Positions 1 through 8,392 of a stretch of DNA of 64,000 nucleotides are shown in pieces. A program made the translations under genes and the position numbers. Position 1 is the first letter of the stretch. The number at the start of each line of letters is the position of its first letter. Under the pieces are notes generated by a model. The model did no database searches, was not told the DNA's origin, and worked only from the letters and a program-made list of their open reading frames with translations. The stretch spans positions 186,001 through 250,000 of the forward strand of contig JAXGYX010000001.1 of NCBI GenBank assembly GCA_040772065.1, in the 5' to 3' direction. This DNA is from JAXGYX01 sp040772065 (GTDB taxonomy: Bacteria > Bacillota > Clostridia > Saccharofermentanales > Fastidiosipilaceae).

Positions 1-63
1 CAGGGCCTTCAGATCCTTTTCGCGCATTCGCATGTCAATTGCGCTGCGGTTGTCCGTCTTCAT
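1..63 (-). CDS. 5' end of an unidentified protein (partial, runs off the window)
   Basis: Only the first 21 codons are in the window. The start ATG (61-63, read on the minus strand) lies 9 bases after a perfect AGGAGG ribosome binding site, so this is a real gene start. The visible residues, MKTDNRSAIDMRMREKDLKAL, are too few to identify a family. It follows the condensation-domain, acyl carrier and phosphopantetheinyl transferase genes in the same direction with about 95 bases between, so it is probably the fourth gene of that operon. A carrier-protein-loading ligase would fit the context, but nothing in the 21 residues shows that. Confidence 0.6.
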   Translation of the reverse strand, partial: MKTDNRSAIDMRMREKDLKAL

Positions 64-158
64 AGTCTCAGTGTCCTCCTGATGTGCCGGCCGCGGCCGC
101 GCCTTTGATCGCGGCGCGACGCGGACCTTTGTGTGGGATCGGCCGTTGAGCAAGGTCG

Positions 159-578
159 CTATTCGAACGACCATTCAAATTGAGTTGTGGTCAGCCGGAT
201 GACGCGGTTGTCGTCAGCTTGATCCGTTTGTTTCGGATGGCAGAGGCTGATGACAAATTGTCCGCGTTCATCGGACAGGATGTATTGTGTGAAAGAAAAT
301 TGACGTTCAACGGTCGCGAAGACCTTGGTGTCCGTCAGTTCGAAACTCGTCTCTCTTATCTTATAGCCCAGCCCAACGCCCAATGCCTTTCCATAGCATT
401 CCTTCAGAGTCCAGATCCGCCAGAAAAGCAAGTCTCGTCGGTGTGCGGCTGTCTGTGACAGTTGCTCCCTTTCATTCGGACTGAAAAAGCGGGTGGCCGT
501 CCGGGCGTTAAAAGGGCGAACCTGTTCGATGTCGATGCCGACGCCGATAGGCTCAGGCGTCGGCGCTGACCAGACCAC
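159..578 (-). CDS. 4'-phosphopantetheinyl transferase, short form
   Basis: Predicted to move the phosphopantetheine arm of coenzyme A onto a carrier-protein serine, most simply the ACP encoded just upstream. The two family signatures are visible: GVGIDIE near residue 12, supplying the magnesium-binding acidic residues, and WTLKECYGKALG near residue 56, the KExxxK motif. At 139 aa it is much shorter than Sfp-type enzymes (about 220 aa): it begins where the second half of an Sfp protein would begin and lacks the N-terminal subdomain. The start is GTG at 578; an in-frame TGA about 40 bases upstream excludes a longer form. It overlaps the ACP gene by 26 bases in another frame, so translation is probably coupled. 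Confidence 0.85.
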   Translation of the reverse strand: MVWSAPTPEPIGVGIDIEQVRPFNARTATRFFSPNEREQLSQTAAHRRDLLFWRIWTLKECYGKALGVGLGYKIRETSFELTDTKVFATVERQFSFTQYILSDERGQFVISLCHPKQTDQADDNRVIRLTTTQFEWSFE

Positions 579-804
579 CGAAATAATCCAAAGCGTCCTG
601 CAAGGTCACGATGTTCATGACTTCGCGCTCTTCGACTTCAACATCCAGCTCTTCCTCAAGATCGCCGATGACGCTCATGAAGTCGTATGAATTCAGTTTT
701 AAGTCCTCCTGCAGTTTGATGTTCGGCGTGATCTCCAAGCCTTCCAGATCGACGTAGGATTCAATGATCTCCTGCATGATTTTCAAAATTTCCTCATTCT
801 TCAT
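553..804 (-). CDS. Acyl carrier protein (stand-alone)
   Basis: An 83-residue acidic helical protein with the carrier-protein signature LKLNSYDFMSVIGDLEEEL; Ser39 (in N-S-Y, replacing the usual D-S-L) is the expected attachment site for phosphopantetheine. An AAAGGGG ribosome binding site lies about 9 bases before the ATG. It sits between a condensation-domain protein and a phosphopantetheinyl transferase, so it is probably dedicated to a small secondary pathway and not to fatty acid synthesis, whose acpP normally sits among fab genes. What acyl or aminoacyl group it carries cannot be told from the sequence. Confidence 0.88.
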   Translation of the reverse strand: MKNEEILKIMQEIIESYVDLEGLEITPNIKLQEDLKLNSYDFMSVIGDLEEELDVEVEEREVMNIVTLQDALDYFGGLVSADA

Positions 805-833
805 AATATTTCCCCTTTAATTGTGATACAAAA

Positions 834-2258
834 TTAAGCCAGTGGATCGGCGGACGCCGGATACGAAAGTTGTCCCATCAATGACGCCAAGGTCTGCTTG
901 TCGTCGTCGCAGATGGCCATTGCCAGATCTTCGATGCCCCGGTGCATCGATTGAATGAACGCCCGGCTATACTCCTCGGTTTTATAGTCGGTGCTCATAA
1001 TCAGCACATGGTTCTCGTCTTCGTTGATAATCAGCTGGCAAGAGTTATTTGAATAAGACGTGAAAGAGCCCTTGATCTCACAGCCGGGCACATTCATTGA
1101 GACCGGCGCGGTCTGTTTGTCGAGATAGTTGACCGTGTAGCAATTGACGTTGTAGCGGAACAGGCCGGTGTAGCCCATTTGGTCCAAATCAAGGTCATCT
1201 TTCATGCGATTGTATGGATATTTTTGGTGAAACAAATCCACCATCAAATCCTCGTCCATTTTGCGCAGCTGCTCGGCGGCGCTCAACCGTGGGTTGACTC
1301 TGACGCGAGAGACGATCGTGCTGATGTACTGCCCGATTGTGCTCTTGTCATCCTTGGTCGGGCGGTTGAAGATGATTGTGCCGATCAGCGCACGCAGACC
1401 TCCGATCCGACCGGCGTGGTAGATCGCCATCGCGGCGATGAAAAAGCCATTCAGACTCAATTTATTTTCGTGCAGATAGCGAAGCAGACGCTCGGACTTA
1501 TCCTCGTCAAAGCGCTGGACCTCACGGCGGATTTTCATGAATCCGGGATGATTGTACAGGTAGTGAGGATCGACTTTGTTCAGATCGTAAAACTGCTCCA
1601 GCCAATATTCTTTGTCCCGTCTGCATTTGTTGCTGCTCAGATAACGCTGTTCTCTCAACACATAGTCGATGAAGCTCGGCATTAGCTCAGCGCTCAACTC
1701 ACCACCGCCGGCGAGGGTTTGATAGCAATCGAGCAACGAGTGCAGCAGCAGGCTGATGGAGTAGCCATCGCTGATGATGTGATGAAACTTCGCCAGCACG
1801 CCGGTATGATCGTCATCTATGCGAACATAGTAGAACTCATACATCGGCTGTTCGATTAAATTGAACGTCTGTTGAAAGACGGCGTCAAACCAGTGATCAA
1901 ACGCTTCCCGCGGGTTGGTCGCCGCGCTGAAATCCATCAGCGGAAGACGCATGGGCTGATAGGGCGTGACGAATTGCATCGGCGTCAGCTTTGGCTCATC
2001 TGAAGGAGCGGACAAATCGTCATCCGCAAAACCTTCGTCGGGTCGCAGGGTAAACTGCAATCTAAGTCCTTCGTTCACTTGAATCATGTGATTGAGCGCG
2101 GTCTGCAAAAGGTTGTAGTCCACGGTGAACGGAAAGATGACCGCGGCGCCGATATTTTTGTTGGGGTAAAGCTGTGGATTGGTGTCGTGATCCCATTCGC
2201 GCACTTGTGCCTGGGCGAGTGGAAATAGCTCATGAGGGTAGTCGGACGGTTGTGACAT
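834..2258 (-). CDS. Stand-alone condensation-domain (NRPS C-domain-like) acyltransferase
   Basis: A 474-residue protein of the chloramphenicol-acetyltransferase-like fold used by NRPS condensation domains. The catalytic HHxxxDG motif is intact (HHIISDG, residues 159-165), and the start, FPLAQAQVREW, resembles the C1 motif at the N-terminus of condensation domains. No adenylation, carrier or thioesterase domain is attached, so it must work in trans, presumably on the substrate carried by the ACP encoded 30 bases downstream. The ATG follows GGAGG with 6-7 bases spacing, and a good promoter lies upstream. It could join two carrier-bound units or move an acyl chain from the ACP to a soluble amine or alcohol; the sequence does not decide. 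Confidence 0.85.
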   Translation of the reverse strand: MSQPSDYPHELFPLAQAQVREWDHDTNPQLYPNKNIGAAVIFPFTVDYNLLQTALNHMIQVNEGLRLQFTLRPDEGFADDDLSAPSDEPKLTPMQFVTPYQPMRLPLMDFSAATNPREAFDHWFDAVFQQTFNLIEQPMYEFYYVRIDDDHTGVLAKFHHIISDGYSISLLLHSLLDCYQTLAGGGELSAELMPSFIDYVLREQRYLSSNKCRRDKEYWLEQFYDLNKVDPHYLYNHPGFMKIRREVQRFDEDKSERLLRYLHENKLSLNGFFIAAMAIYHAGRIGGLRALIGTIIFNRPTKDDKSTIGQYISTIVSRVRVNPRLSAAEQLRKMDEDLMVDLFHQKYPYNRMKDDLDLDQMGYTGLFRYNVNCYTVNYLDKQTAPVSMNVPGCEIKGSFTSYSNNSCQLIINEDENHVLIMSTDYKTEEYSRAFIQSMHRGIEDLAMAICDDDKQTLASLMGQLSYPASADPLA

Positions 2259-2311
2259 AGTATCCTCCGTCTTGTCCTTTATGGTGTCATTTCAAAACAA
2301 GTGTTACCAAC

Positions 2312-2341
2312 ATTATACTCAGTGATTTCCGTCAACCACAA
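2312..2341 (-). promoter_or_regulatory. Promoter of the condensation/ACP/PPTase operon
   Basis: On the minus strand a perfect -10 TATAAT (2312-2317) is preceded by TTGTGG (2336-2341) with an 18-base spacer. Transcription would start near 2305, about 45 bases before the condensation-domain ATG. Confidence 0.6.
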
Positions 2342-2445
2342 GCAGAAAGCGATACAATTTAAAACTTAAGTGCGACCGCTTTTATAGGATTATGCACAAT
2401 TATTTTGGTCTGCGGTATGATAGATCAACGGAAAGGAGTGACTTC

Positions 2446-3177
2446 GTGCGTTTGAGAAAAAAACGGTGGGCGGTTCCGGAGATGGAACGCTCTCCATATG
2501 TGATTTTTGATGCCCGGGCTCATCGCGGCGCTTGGCGGGAGCTGTTCGAGAGGGATTGCCCGATTCATTTGGAATTGGGCTGCGGACGGATGAAGTATCT
2601 TCTGGAGATGGCCGCCCGTCATCCCGATATTAATTTTATCGGTGTGGACCTTGTGCCGGAGGCGCTGGTGCGCGGTGTGCGTAAATTGAATGAAAGCGGA
2701 CTGACCAATGTAAGGGTGGTGGTCGCAGATATCCGTGACATCGGGGAGGTCTTCGGCGCCGAAGACCGGATCGATCAGATCCATATTTACTTTTGCAACC
2801 CGTGGCCCAAGCCGCGGCATCAAAAAAGGCGGCTCACACACCCGCGTCAATTGTTGCAGTATCGTGAATTTTTATGTGATGGGGCGCAGATTCGGATGAA
2901 AACAGACGATCGCGACTTATATATGGATTCTTTGGATTATTTCGCCGCGAGCGGTTTTGAAATCATCTCTAAGACGGATGATCTCGCGTTGGCGGATGAT
3001 CCGGATGGAATCATTAGTGACTATGAGGCTAAATGGAGAAATCAGGGGATGCCGATCAAGATGATCCGCGCGTCCAAGCTTCCCGATGAACAGGTTCCGT
3101 GGCGTGGCTTCGCGGTGCCGGTGGAAAGTGTTGATGAGAAAGGTGGGACGGAGCGCGATGGGGATGAGTCGATTTGA
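2446..3177 (+). CDS. trmB: tRNA (guanine-N7-)-methyltransferase TrmB
   Basis: Methylates guanine 46 in the variable loop of tRNAs using S-adenosylmethionine. The SAM-binding motif LELGCGRMKYL, the acidic end of strand two (FIGVDLVPEAL), the FCNPWPKPRHQKRRL motif and the late TDDRDLYMDS are all characteristic of TrmB. I place the start at GTG 2446, giving MRLRKKRWA, the usual N-terminus, with GGAAAGGAG 7 bases upstream; an in-frame ATG at 2392 has no ribosome binding site. 243 aa, normal length. The gene overlaps the next one by 20 bases. Confidence 0.92.
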   Translation: MRLRKKRWAVPEMERSPYVIFDARAHRGAWRELFERDCPIHLELGCGRMKYLLEMAARHPDINFIGVDLVPEALVRGVRKLNESGLTNVRVVVADIRDIGEVFGAEDRIDQIHIYFCNPWPKPRHQKRRLTHPRQLLQYREFLCDGAQIRMKTDDRDLYMDSLDYFAASGFEIISKTDDLALADDPDGIISDYEAKWRNQGMPIKMIRASKLPDEQVPWRGFAVPVESVDEKGGTERDGDESI

Positions 3178-4336
3178 TGAAATCGTGGACCGCGTGGGCA
3201 CGGGCAGTTTGAAGTACGATTTTAAAGAGGAGTTTGGCTATCCGGCGGATGTTTTGCCGATGTGGGTCGCCGACATGGACTTTCAGACCTGTCCTGAGGT
3301 ACTTGCCGCACTTGATGAGCGGGTGCGCCACGGAATCTTTGGCTACACCTTGCCCGACCGTGACTACGTGGATGTGCTGAACGGCTGGTTTGAGCCTCGG
3401 TTTCAATACCATGTGCGGGAGGACCGGATCGTCAAGGTGCCGGGCGCGGTCTTTGGGGTTGCTCAGGTTATCCAGGCGCTGACGCGGCCCGGCGATGGCG
3501 TGTTGATCCAAGAGCCGGTTTACTATCCGTTTCGCAATATGATCGAGGCCAACGGCAGAAAACTGTTGGTCAATGAGCTGATCGAGACCGATGGTCATTA
3601 CGAGATGGATTATGAAGACCTCGAAAGACAGCTCGCGTCAAACGATGTAAGACTGGTGATCCTTTGTTCGCCGCACAATCCGGTCGGCAGAGTATGGACC
3701 GAAGCTGAGCTGCGGCGGTTCGGTGAACTGGCCGTCCGCTATGGCGTTCCTGTCGTCTCAGACGAAATCCACATGGATTTCGTCTTTGGCGCGCGCCGCC
3801 ACCACATGTTTGCCTCGCTCGATCCGGCGTTCGAGGACATCACGATCACCTGTACCTCTCCATCCAAAACGTTCAACCTGGCCGGGCTGCAACTGTCGAA
3901 CCTCTTCATTTCCAATTCTGAGCTGCGTCGCGCGGTCAAGCGCAATCTATACCGGACCGGATATGATGAACCCAATGTCTTTGGACTGACCGCCTGTGTC
4001 GCTGCCTATCGCCACGGAGCGGACTGGTTGGCGGATCTGCTTGCTTACGTGCATGACAACTACCGGTTGTTGGTCGATTTCATTCAACATGAAAACTTGC
4101 CAATGCGCGCTGTCGAGCTTCAAGGCACCTACCTCGCCTGGGTCGACATGAGACCGGCCGGCCTGACCGCGCAAGAACTGGAACAAACCATTGTGCGCGA
4201 CGCGAAACTGTGGCTGGACGGTGGCGAGATGTTCGGGCCATCCGGCGCGGGTTTCCAGCGGTTTAACCTGGCCTGCCCGAAGTCCACGTTGCGCCGGGCG
4301 CTCGATGGATTGAAAAACGCATTTATGCAAGACTGA
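3158..4336 (+). CDS. malY: MalY/PatB-type PLP-dependent C-S lyase / aminotransferase
   Basis: Fold-type I PLP enzyme of the MalY/PatB group, which cleaves cystathionine or cysteine conjugates to homocysteine or thiols, pyruvate and ammonia. Visible landmarks: the N-terminal YDFKEEFGYPADVLPMWVADMDF, the cofactor stretch VILCSPHNPVGRVW, VVSDEIHMDFVF, and the Schiff-base lysine in SPSKTFNLAGLQ. 392 aa from ATG 3158; ATG 3164 is also possible. The gene starts inside the end of trmB, implying cotranscription. The exact substrate cannot be told from sequence, and some MalY homologues act mainly as regulators. Confidence 0.85.
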   Translation: MGMSRFDEIVDRVGTGSLKYDFKEEFGYPADVLPMWVADMDFQTCPEVLAALDERVRHGIFGYTLPDRDYVDVLNGWFEPRFQYHVREDRIVKVPGAVFGVAQVIQALTRPGDGVLIQEPVYYPFRNMIEANGRKLLVNELIETDGHYEMDYEDLERQLASNDVRLVILCSPHNPVGRVWTEAELRRFGELAVRYGVPVVSDEIHMDFVFGARRHHMFASLDPAFEDITITCTSPSKTFNLAGLQLSNLFISNSELRRAVKRNLYRTGYDEPNVFGLTACVAAYRHGADWLADLLAYVHDNYRLLVDFIQHENLPMRAVELQGTYLAWVDMRPAGLTAQELEQTIVRDAKLWLDGGEMFGPSGAGFQRFNLACPKSTLRRALDGLKNAFMQD

Positions 4337-4346
4337 CGAGGACTCG

Positions 4347-4377
4347 ATTGTATACAATTAAAATATTTGTATACAAT
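4347..4377. promoter_or_regulatory. Tandem TTGTATACAA operators, likely GntR-family sites
   Basis: The perfect palindrome TTGTATACAA occurs twice, at 4348-4357 and 4367-4376, with centres 19 bases apart (about two helical turns). The same core occurs once more in the window, at 9504-9513 in front of a GntR/FadR-family regulator gene. Shared perfect palindromes at the two ends of this gene group suggest that regulator binds here. The second copy overlaps the probable -35 region of the following gene, a repressor-like position. Confidence 0.65.
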
Positions 4378-4398
4378 AAGCAGTTAGATCTGTATAAT
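4367..4398 (+). promoter_or_regulatory. Promoter of the 4-hydroxybutyrate dehydrogenase gene
   Basis: A perfect -10 TATAAT lies at 4393-4398. The nearest -35-like hexamer, TTGTAT (4367-4372), is inside the second operator and gives a long 20-base spacer, so the -35 assignment is weak and the promoter may depend on an activator or be blocked by the bound regulator. Confidence 0.5.
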
Positions 4399-4414
4399 TA
4401 GTATGAAGATAGTA

Positions 4415-4428
4415 CGAAAACGCTTGCC
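4415..4428. promoter_or_regulatory. Possible catabolite-responsive (cre) element
   Basis: CGAAAACGCTTGCC matches the Gram-positive cre consensus TGWAARCGYTWNCW at 12 of 14 positions, missing only the two outer ones. It lies just downstream of the predicted transcription start, where CcpA acts as a roadblock. Inferred from one motif only. Confidence 0.35.
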
Positions 4429-4475
4429 GGCGGATCGGTAGGTGGATTTTCATTACAAAACTAAGGAGAAAATGC

Positions 4476-5600
4476 ATGAAATCGTTCAGAATTGTACCGA
4501 CCATCGAATTTTATGACACGTTCGCGGAATTCGCGTCACTTGTGAATTTGACCGATCGCGATCTGATTTTCACGAATGAATACATCTTTGATCCGGTGAT
4601 AAAAAATTGCGATCTTGGCTGCCAGACCCTTTTTCAGGAGAAATTTGGCGCGGGTGAGCCCACCGACGCCATGCTGGACGCGATTTTGGCGGAACTGGGC
4701 AAGCTGGACTTCGATCGCCTGATCGCGGTCGGCGGGGGCACGATCATCGACATCGCCAAAGCGCTGGTCGTGGCCAACCCGGGCGATGACAGCGATGCGC
4801 TGTACGAACGGATGGCCGACCTCGAGAAGACTCATCCGCTTTTCATCGTCCCGACCACCTGCGGGACCGGTTCGGAGGTTACCAATATTGCGATCTTCAG
4901 CCGGTTGAGGCTCGGCATCAAACTGGCGATCCTTCATGAAAACATGTATGCCGACAAAGCGGTGTTGATCAGCGAGATGTTGATGACTTTGCCTTACCCG
5001 GTGTTCGCGACAAGCTCGATTGACGCGCTGGTCCACGCCATTGAATCTTATTTGAGCCCCAAAGCCTCTCCATTGTCCGAGATGTTCTCGGTCAAGGCGA
5101 TCGGTATGCTGGTGAGCGGTTGGAAAGCCGCCGTCGCCGCCGGTGGAGGAGATGCCTGGAAAGACAACGCTGCTGAATATCTTTGGGCATCCGCCTACGC
5201 GGGCATCGCGTTTGGCAACGCGGGCTGCGCGGCCGTCCACGCCTTGAGCTATCCCTTGGGCACACAGTATAAGGTGCCGCACGGCCAGGCGAATCAATTG
5301 ATGTTCGCCGATGTCATGCGCAAATATAAAGAGAAGCAGGCGGTCGGCAAACTTCAGGATCTGGAAAAACTGTTGGCGGCGGACCTGGATTGTCTCCCGG
5401 AAGAGGCGCTGGACGCGTTGTACGCGTTGATGGACGAGGTGCTGTTACGTAAACCGCTACATGAATTCGGCGTCAAGGAAGAGGAGTTGGCGGACTTCGC
5501 GCGGTCGGTCATGGACAGCCAGCAACGACTGCTGGTCAACAACTATTGTGAGCTGACCGTCGAGGACATGCTGGCGATTTATCAGCAGGTGTACGCGTAG
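4476..5600 (+). CDS. 4hbD: Iron-dependent alcohol dehydrogenase, 4-hydroxybutyrate dehydrogenase type
   Basis: Interconverts 4-hydroxybutyrate and succinate semialdehyde with NAD in the clostridial enzyme it resembles. Seen: the cofactor motif VGGGTIIDIAKAL, TTCGTGSEVTN, and the metal ligands within DALVHAIESYLS, AAVHALSYPLG and VPHGQANQL. The N-terminal FTNEYIFDPV, the FQEKFGAGEPTDAM stretch and the C-terminal QQRLLVNNY closely recall the Clostridium 4-hydroxybutyrate dehydrogenase, better than butanol or 1,3-propanediol dehydrogenases. 374 aa, with AAGGAG 7 bases before the ATG. It stands alone without the succinyl-CoA or 4-hydroxybutyryl-CoA genes of that pathway, and operators link it to the downstream ABC importer, so a related substrate such as a diol derivative remains possible. 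Confidence 0.8.
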   Translation: MKSFRIVPTIEFYDTFAEFASLVNLTDRDLIFTNEYIFDPVIKNCDLGCQTLFQEKFGAGEPTDAMLDAILAELGKLDFDRLIAVGGGTIIDIAKALVVANPGDDSDALYERMADLEKTHPLFIVPTTCGTGSEVTNIAIFSRLRLGIKLAILHENMYADKAVLISEMLMTLPYPVFATSSIDALVHAIESYLSPKASPLSEMFSVKAIGMLVSGWKAAVAAGGGDAWKDNAAEYLWASAYAGIAFGNAGCAAVHALSYPLGTQYKVPHGQANQLMFADVMRKYKEKQAVGKLQDLEKLLAADLDCLPEEALDALYALMDEVLLRKPLHEFGVKEEELADFARSVMDSQQRLLVNNYCELTVEDMLAIYQQVYA

Positions 5601-5853
5601 GCGTCGGACAGCCGGGCTCCGGACGGTCAAGGGACGAACGACCATGAGCCGGGGCGGCGCGGGCGCTGACCACCGGGACTCGGACGGTTTGACCACGCCC
5701 TGCCATTTCGGTTTAATGCCGGACAATCCGTGTTGGAAGGGTTTTCCGTCGTGGATTTGTGTTGAAATACCTGTGCGCGAAAAAGGCGTGATCTAATACT
5801 TATTTCGAGATAAAATACGGGATAGAATAATGAGATCAAGGAGGTAAGAGTTG

Positions 5854-7350
5854 GTGAAGTGCATTCTGGAAATGAAGCATATTTATAAATCGTTTCCCGG
5901 TGTCAAAGTGCTTCAGGATGTTGATTTGCGGCTCAACACAGGAGAGGTCCATGCCTTGATGGGAGAAAATGGCGCTGGCAAATCGACGCTGATGAAAATT
6001 TTGATGGGGATATACAGCGCGGATCAGGGCGAGATCCTGTTGAATGGAGAACCTGTGTCGTTCAAAAATCCGCGTGAGGCGCTGGACCATGGAGTGTCGA
6101 TGATCCACCAGGAAATGAATCCGATCCTCGATATGAAGGTATACGAGAATGTCTTTGTCGGCAGAGAGATTCATAACACGTTGGGTCTGGTCGACAAGAA
6201 ACAGATGGCCCGGCGGACACAGACTATTTTTGATGAGATTGGAATTCATATTGACCCAACCATGGATATGCGTGAGCTGAGTGTCGCGCAAAGTCAGTTG
6301 GTGGAGATCGTCAAGGCGATCTCGGTGGGCGCGAAAATCGTGATCATGGACGAGCCGACTTCGGCGATCACCGAAGCGGAGGTGGAGACGTTGTTTCGTC
6401 AGATTCGGCGTCTGAAAAGTCAGGGTGTCGCGATTTTATACATCTCGCATAAAATGGATGAAATCTTTGAAATCTGTGACCGTATCACGGTGTTGCGGGA
6501 CGGTCTGATGATTGGCAGCGACCTGGCGAAAAACCTGGACGAGGAGCGGCTGATTAAAATGATGGTCGGTCGCGAAATTTCTGACGTCTATCCAAAGGCG
6601 GACGCCGAAATCGGCGATGTGAAATTGCAGGTGCGCGATTTGAGCTGGTCCGATCGGGTTAAAAATGTTAGTTTCCAGCTGCGCAAGGGTGAGATACTGG
6701 GCTTTGCCGGGCTGGTCGGCGCCGGCCGCAGTGAGGTGGTCGAATCTCTTTTCGGAATGAAAAAACATGTTCGTGGAGAGGTGTTGATCGACGGCCGCCC
6801 GCATGTCATCCGGGGTGAAAAGAATTCGATTAATAGCAAGATGGCGCTGATAACCGAGGATCGTAAATTTACCGGACTCAATCTGGTGGGCACGGTCAAA
6901 GAAAACATCACCGTGGTCGGACTGGACATGCTGTTCAAAAATGGTATTTTATCCAAAAAGGTTGAAAGTGAAGTCTCGGATCGGTTCATCGATGAGCTGA
7001 ACATCAGAACGCCTTCGCGCAACCAACAGGTGGCGAATCTTTCGGGCGGCAACCAGCAGAAGGTTGTCATCGCGAAATGGCTGCTCACAGAGCCGGACAT
7101 CATTATCATGGACGAGCCGACACGGGGAATTGATGTCGGTGCCAAGCGGGACATCTATCTGCTGATCGGTGAGCTTGTACGGGCGGGAAAAGCTGTGATT
7201 ATCATTTCGTCGGAGATCGTGGAGTTGATGGGACTTTGTGACCGGATCCTGGTTTTATCGGGAGGACGGATAACCGGCGAGTTGAAACGTGAAGAATTCG
7301 ATCAGGAATTGATCATGCAATACGCATCGGGACTGGGGGGTAATGAATGA
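5854..7350 (+). CDS. Ribose-type sugar ABC importer, double ATP-binding subunit
   Basis: RbsA/MglA-family protein with two fused nucleotide-binding domains that powers a high-affinity importer. First domain: Walker A GENGAGKST, signature LSVAQSQ (degenerate, as usual in this family), Walker B IVIMDEPTSA. Second domain: GLVGAGRSE in place of a normal Walker A, signature LSGGNQQK and Walker B IIIMDEPTRGID. About 498 aa, full length. AAGGAGG (5838-5844) precedes both TTG 5851 and GTG 5854; I prefer GTG. The permease ATG overlaps the stop codon. The imported compound is not identifiable; no rbsD, rbsK or other kinase is nearby. Confidence 0.9.
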   Translation: MKCILEMKHIYKSFPGVKVLQDVDLRLNTGEVHALMGENGAGKSTLMKILMGIYSADQGEILLNGEPVSFKNPREALDHGVSMIHQEMNPILDMKVYENVFVGREIHNTLGLVDKKQMARRTQTIFDEIGIHIDPTMDMRELSVAQSQLVEIVKAISVGAKIVIMDEPTSAITEAEVETLFRQIRRLKSQGVAILYISHKMDEIFEICDRITVLRDGLMIGSDLAKNLDEERLIKMMVGREISDVYPKADAEIGDVKLQVRDLSWSDRVKNVSFQLRKGEILGFAGLVGAGRSEVVESLFGMKKHVRGEVLIDGRPHVIRGEKNSINSKMALITEDRKFTGLNLVGTVKENITVVGLDMLFKNGILSKKVESEVSDRFIDELNIRTPSRNQQVANLSGGNQQKVVIAKWLLTEPDIIIMDEPTRGIDVGAKRDIYLLIGELVRAGKAVIIISSEIVELMGLCDRILVLSGGRITGELKREEFDQELIMQYASGLGGNE

Positions 7351-8342
7351 GCCAAAAAGAGATGAAGACAAAACGGGAAAATGATTTGCCCGCGACGAAA
7401 AAAAGCAGGATCAACATCAAGGATTTTGGCATTTTAATTGTCTTCGTGGTGTTGGTCACCGTGCTTTCGCTGGTATCCAAAAACCATGCCTTCGCCAGCA
7501 TAGGCAATATTAAGGTCGTTTTGATACAGACGGCGACCAATGGAATTCTGGCGATGGGCATGATGTTCGTCATCTTGTCGGATGGCATCGACCTGTCGGT
7601 TGGCTCGATTATCGGGCTATCCGGAGTGGTGGCCGCCTCCTTCGCCCATCCGGGTGAATATCCGCTGGTCGTTTCGATCGTGTTGGCGCTGTTGATCGGC
7701 GCTGTGGTCGGAGCGGTCAACGGTGTTGGCATCGCCCTGGGCGGGTTGCCGCCCTTCATCATGACGCTGGGCACGATGTCGATCGTGCGTGGCCTGGCGC
7801 TGATCGCCTCAGGTGGCTCACCGGTGTTCAATGTAAGTGAGGGATTCGAGAACCTCAGCGCGCTGCGGGTCGGTCAGGTGCCGATCATGGTCATTTATTT
7901 CGCGGTGGTCGTCGCGATCGCCACGTTTATTTTATCTAAGACTGTGTTTGGACGCAGAATTTACGCGGTCGGCGGCAACGAGACGGCGGCCACGGTGTCC
8001 GGCATCAACGTCAAGGCGATCCGCATTTTGGTCTACACGATTTCCGGATTTTGCGCGGGTATGGCGGGACTGTTGACCGCCTCACGCACGATCACGGGGT
8101 CACCGACCGCGGGAGAGGGCTATGAGATGGACGCCATCGCGGCGGTGGTCATCGGCGGAGTCAGCATGTCAGGTGGTGTCGGCAGGCCTTATATGGTTGT
8201 CATCGGCGCGCTGTTGATCGCGGTGATCGCGAACGGCCTGGATATCCTGGGCATCAATGCGAACTACCAAAGGGTCGTCAAAGGCGTCATCATCATTTTC
8301 GCGGTTCTAATGGATGTCAAAGGCAAGAAGAAACGCACTTGA
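7347..8342 (+). CDS. Ribose-type sugar ABC importer, permease
   Basis: RbsC-family inner-membrane permease of 331 aa with about ten hydrophobic segments. Family landmarks seen are MGMMFVILSDGIDLSVGSI, the FIMTLGTMSIVRGLAL segment, the GRRIYAVGGNETAA loop that contacts the ATPase, and the late AIAAVVIGGVSMSGGVG. The start ATG overlaps the ATPase stop by 4 bases (ATGA), typical of a tightly coupled operon. Only one permease is encoded, so it should act as a homodimer. Confidence 0.92.
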   Translation: MSQKEMKTKRENDLPATKKSRINIKDFGILIVFVVLVTVLSLVSKNHAFASIGNIKVVLIQTATNGILAMGMMFVILSDGIDLSVGSIIGLSGVVAASFAHPGEYPLVVSIVLALLIGAVVGAVNGVGIALGGLPPFIMTLGTMSIVRGLALIASGGSPVFNVSEGFENLSALRVGQVPIMVIYFAVVVAIATFILSKTVFGRRIYAVGGNETAATVSGINVKAIRILVYTISGFCAGMAGLLTASRTITGSPTAGEGYEMDAIAAVVIGGVSMSGGVGRPYMVVIGALLIAVIANGLDILGINANYQRVVKGVIIIFAVLMDVKGKKKRT

Positions 8343-8392
8343 TGTGTTTTGTTTTGCTAATGATAAATAAAAATATAGGAAGAGGAAGAAAC

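Noticed and set aside
5601..5853. Promoter or riboswitch for the ribose-type importer in this 253-base gap
   Set aside because: TTGAAA at 5762 has no -10 at the right distance and no conserved RNA motif is recognisable; nothing firm can be annotated.
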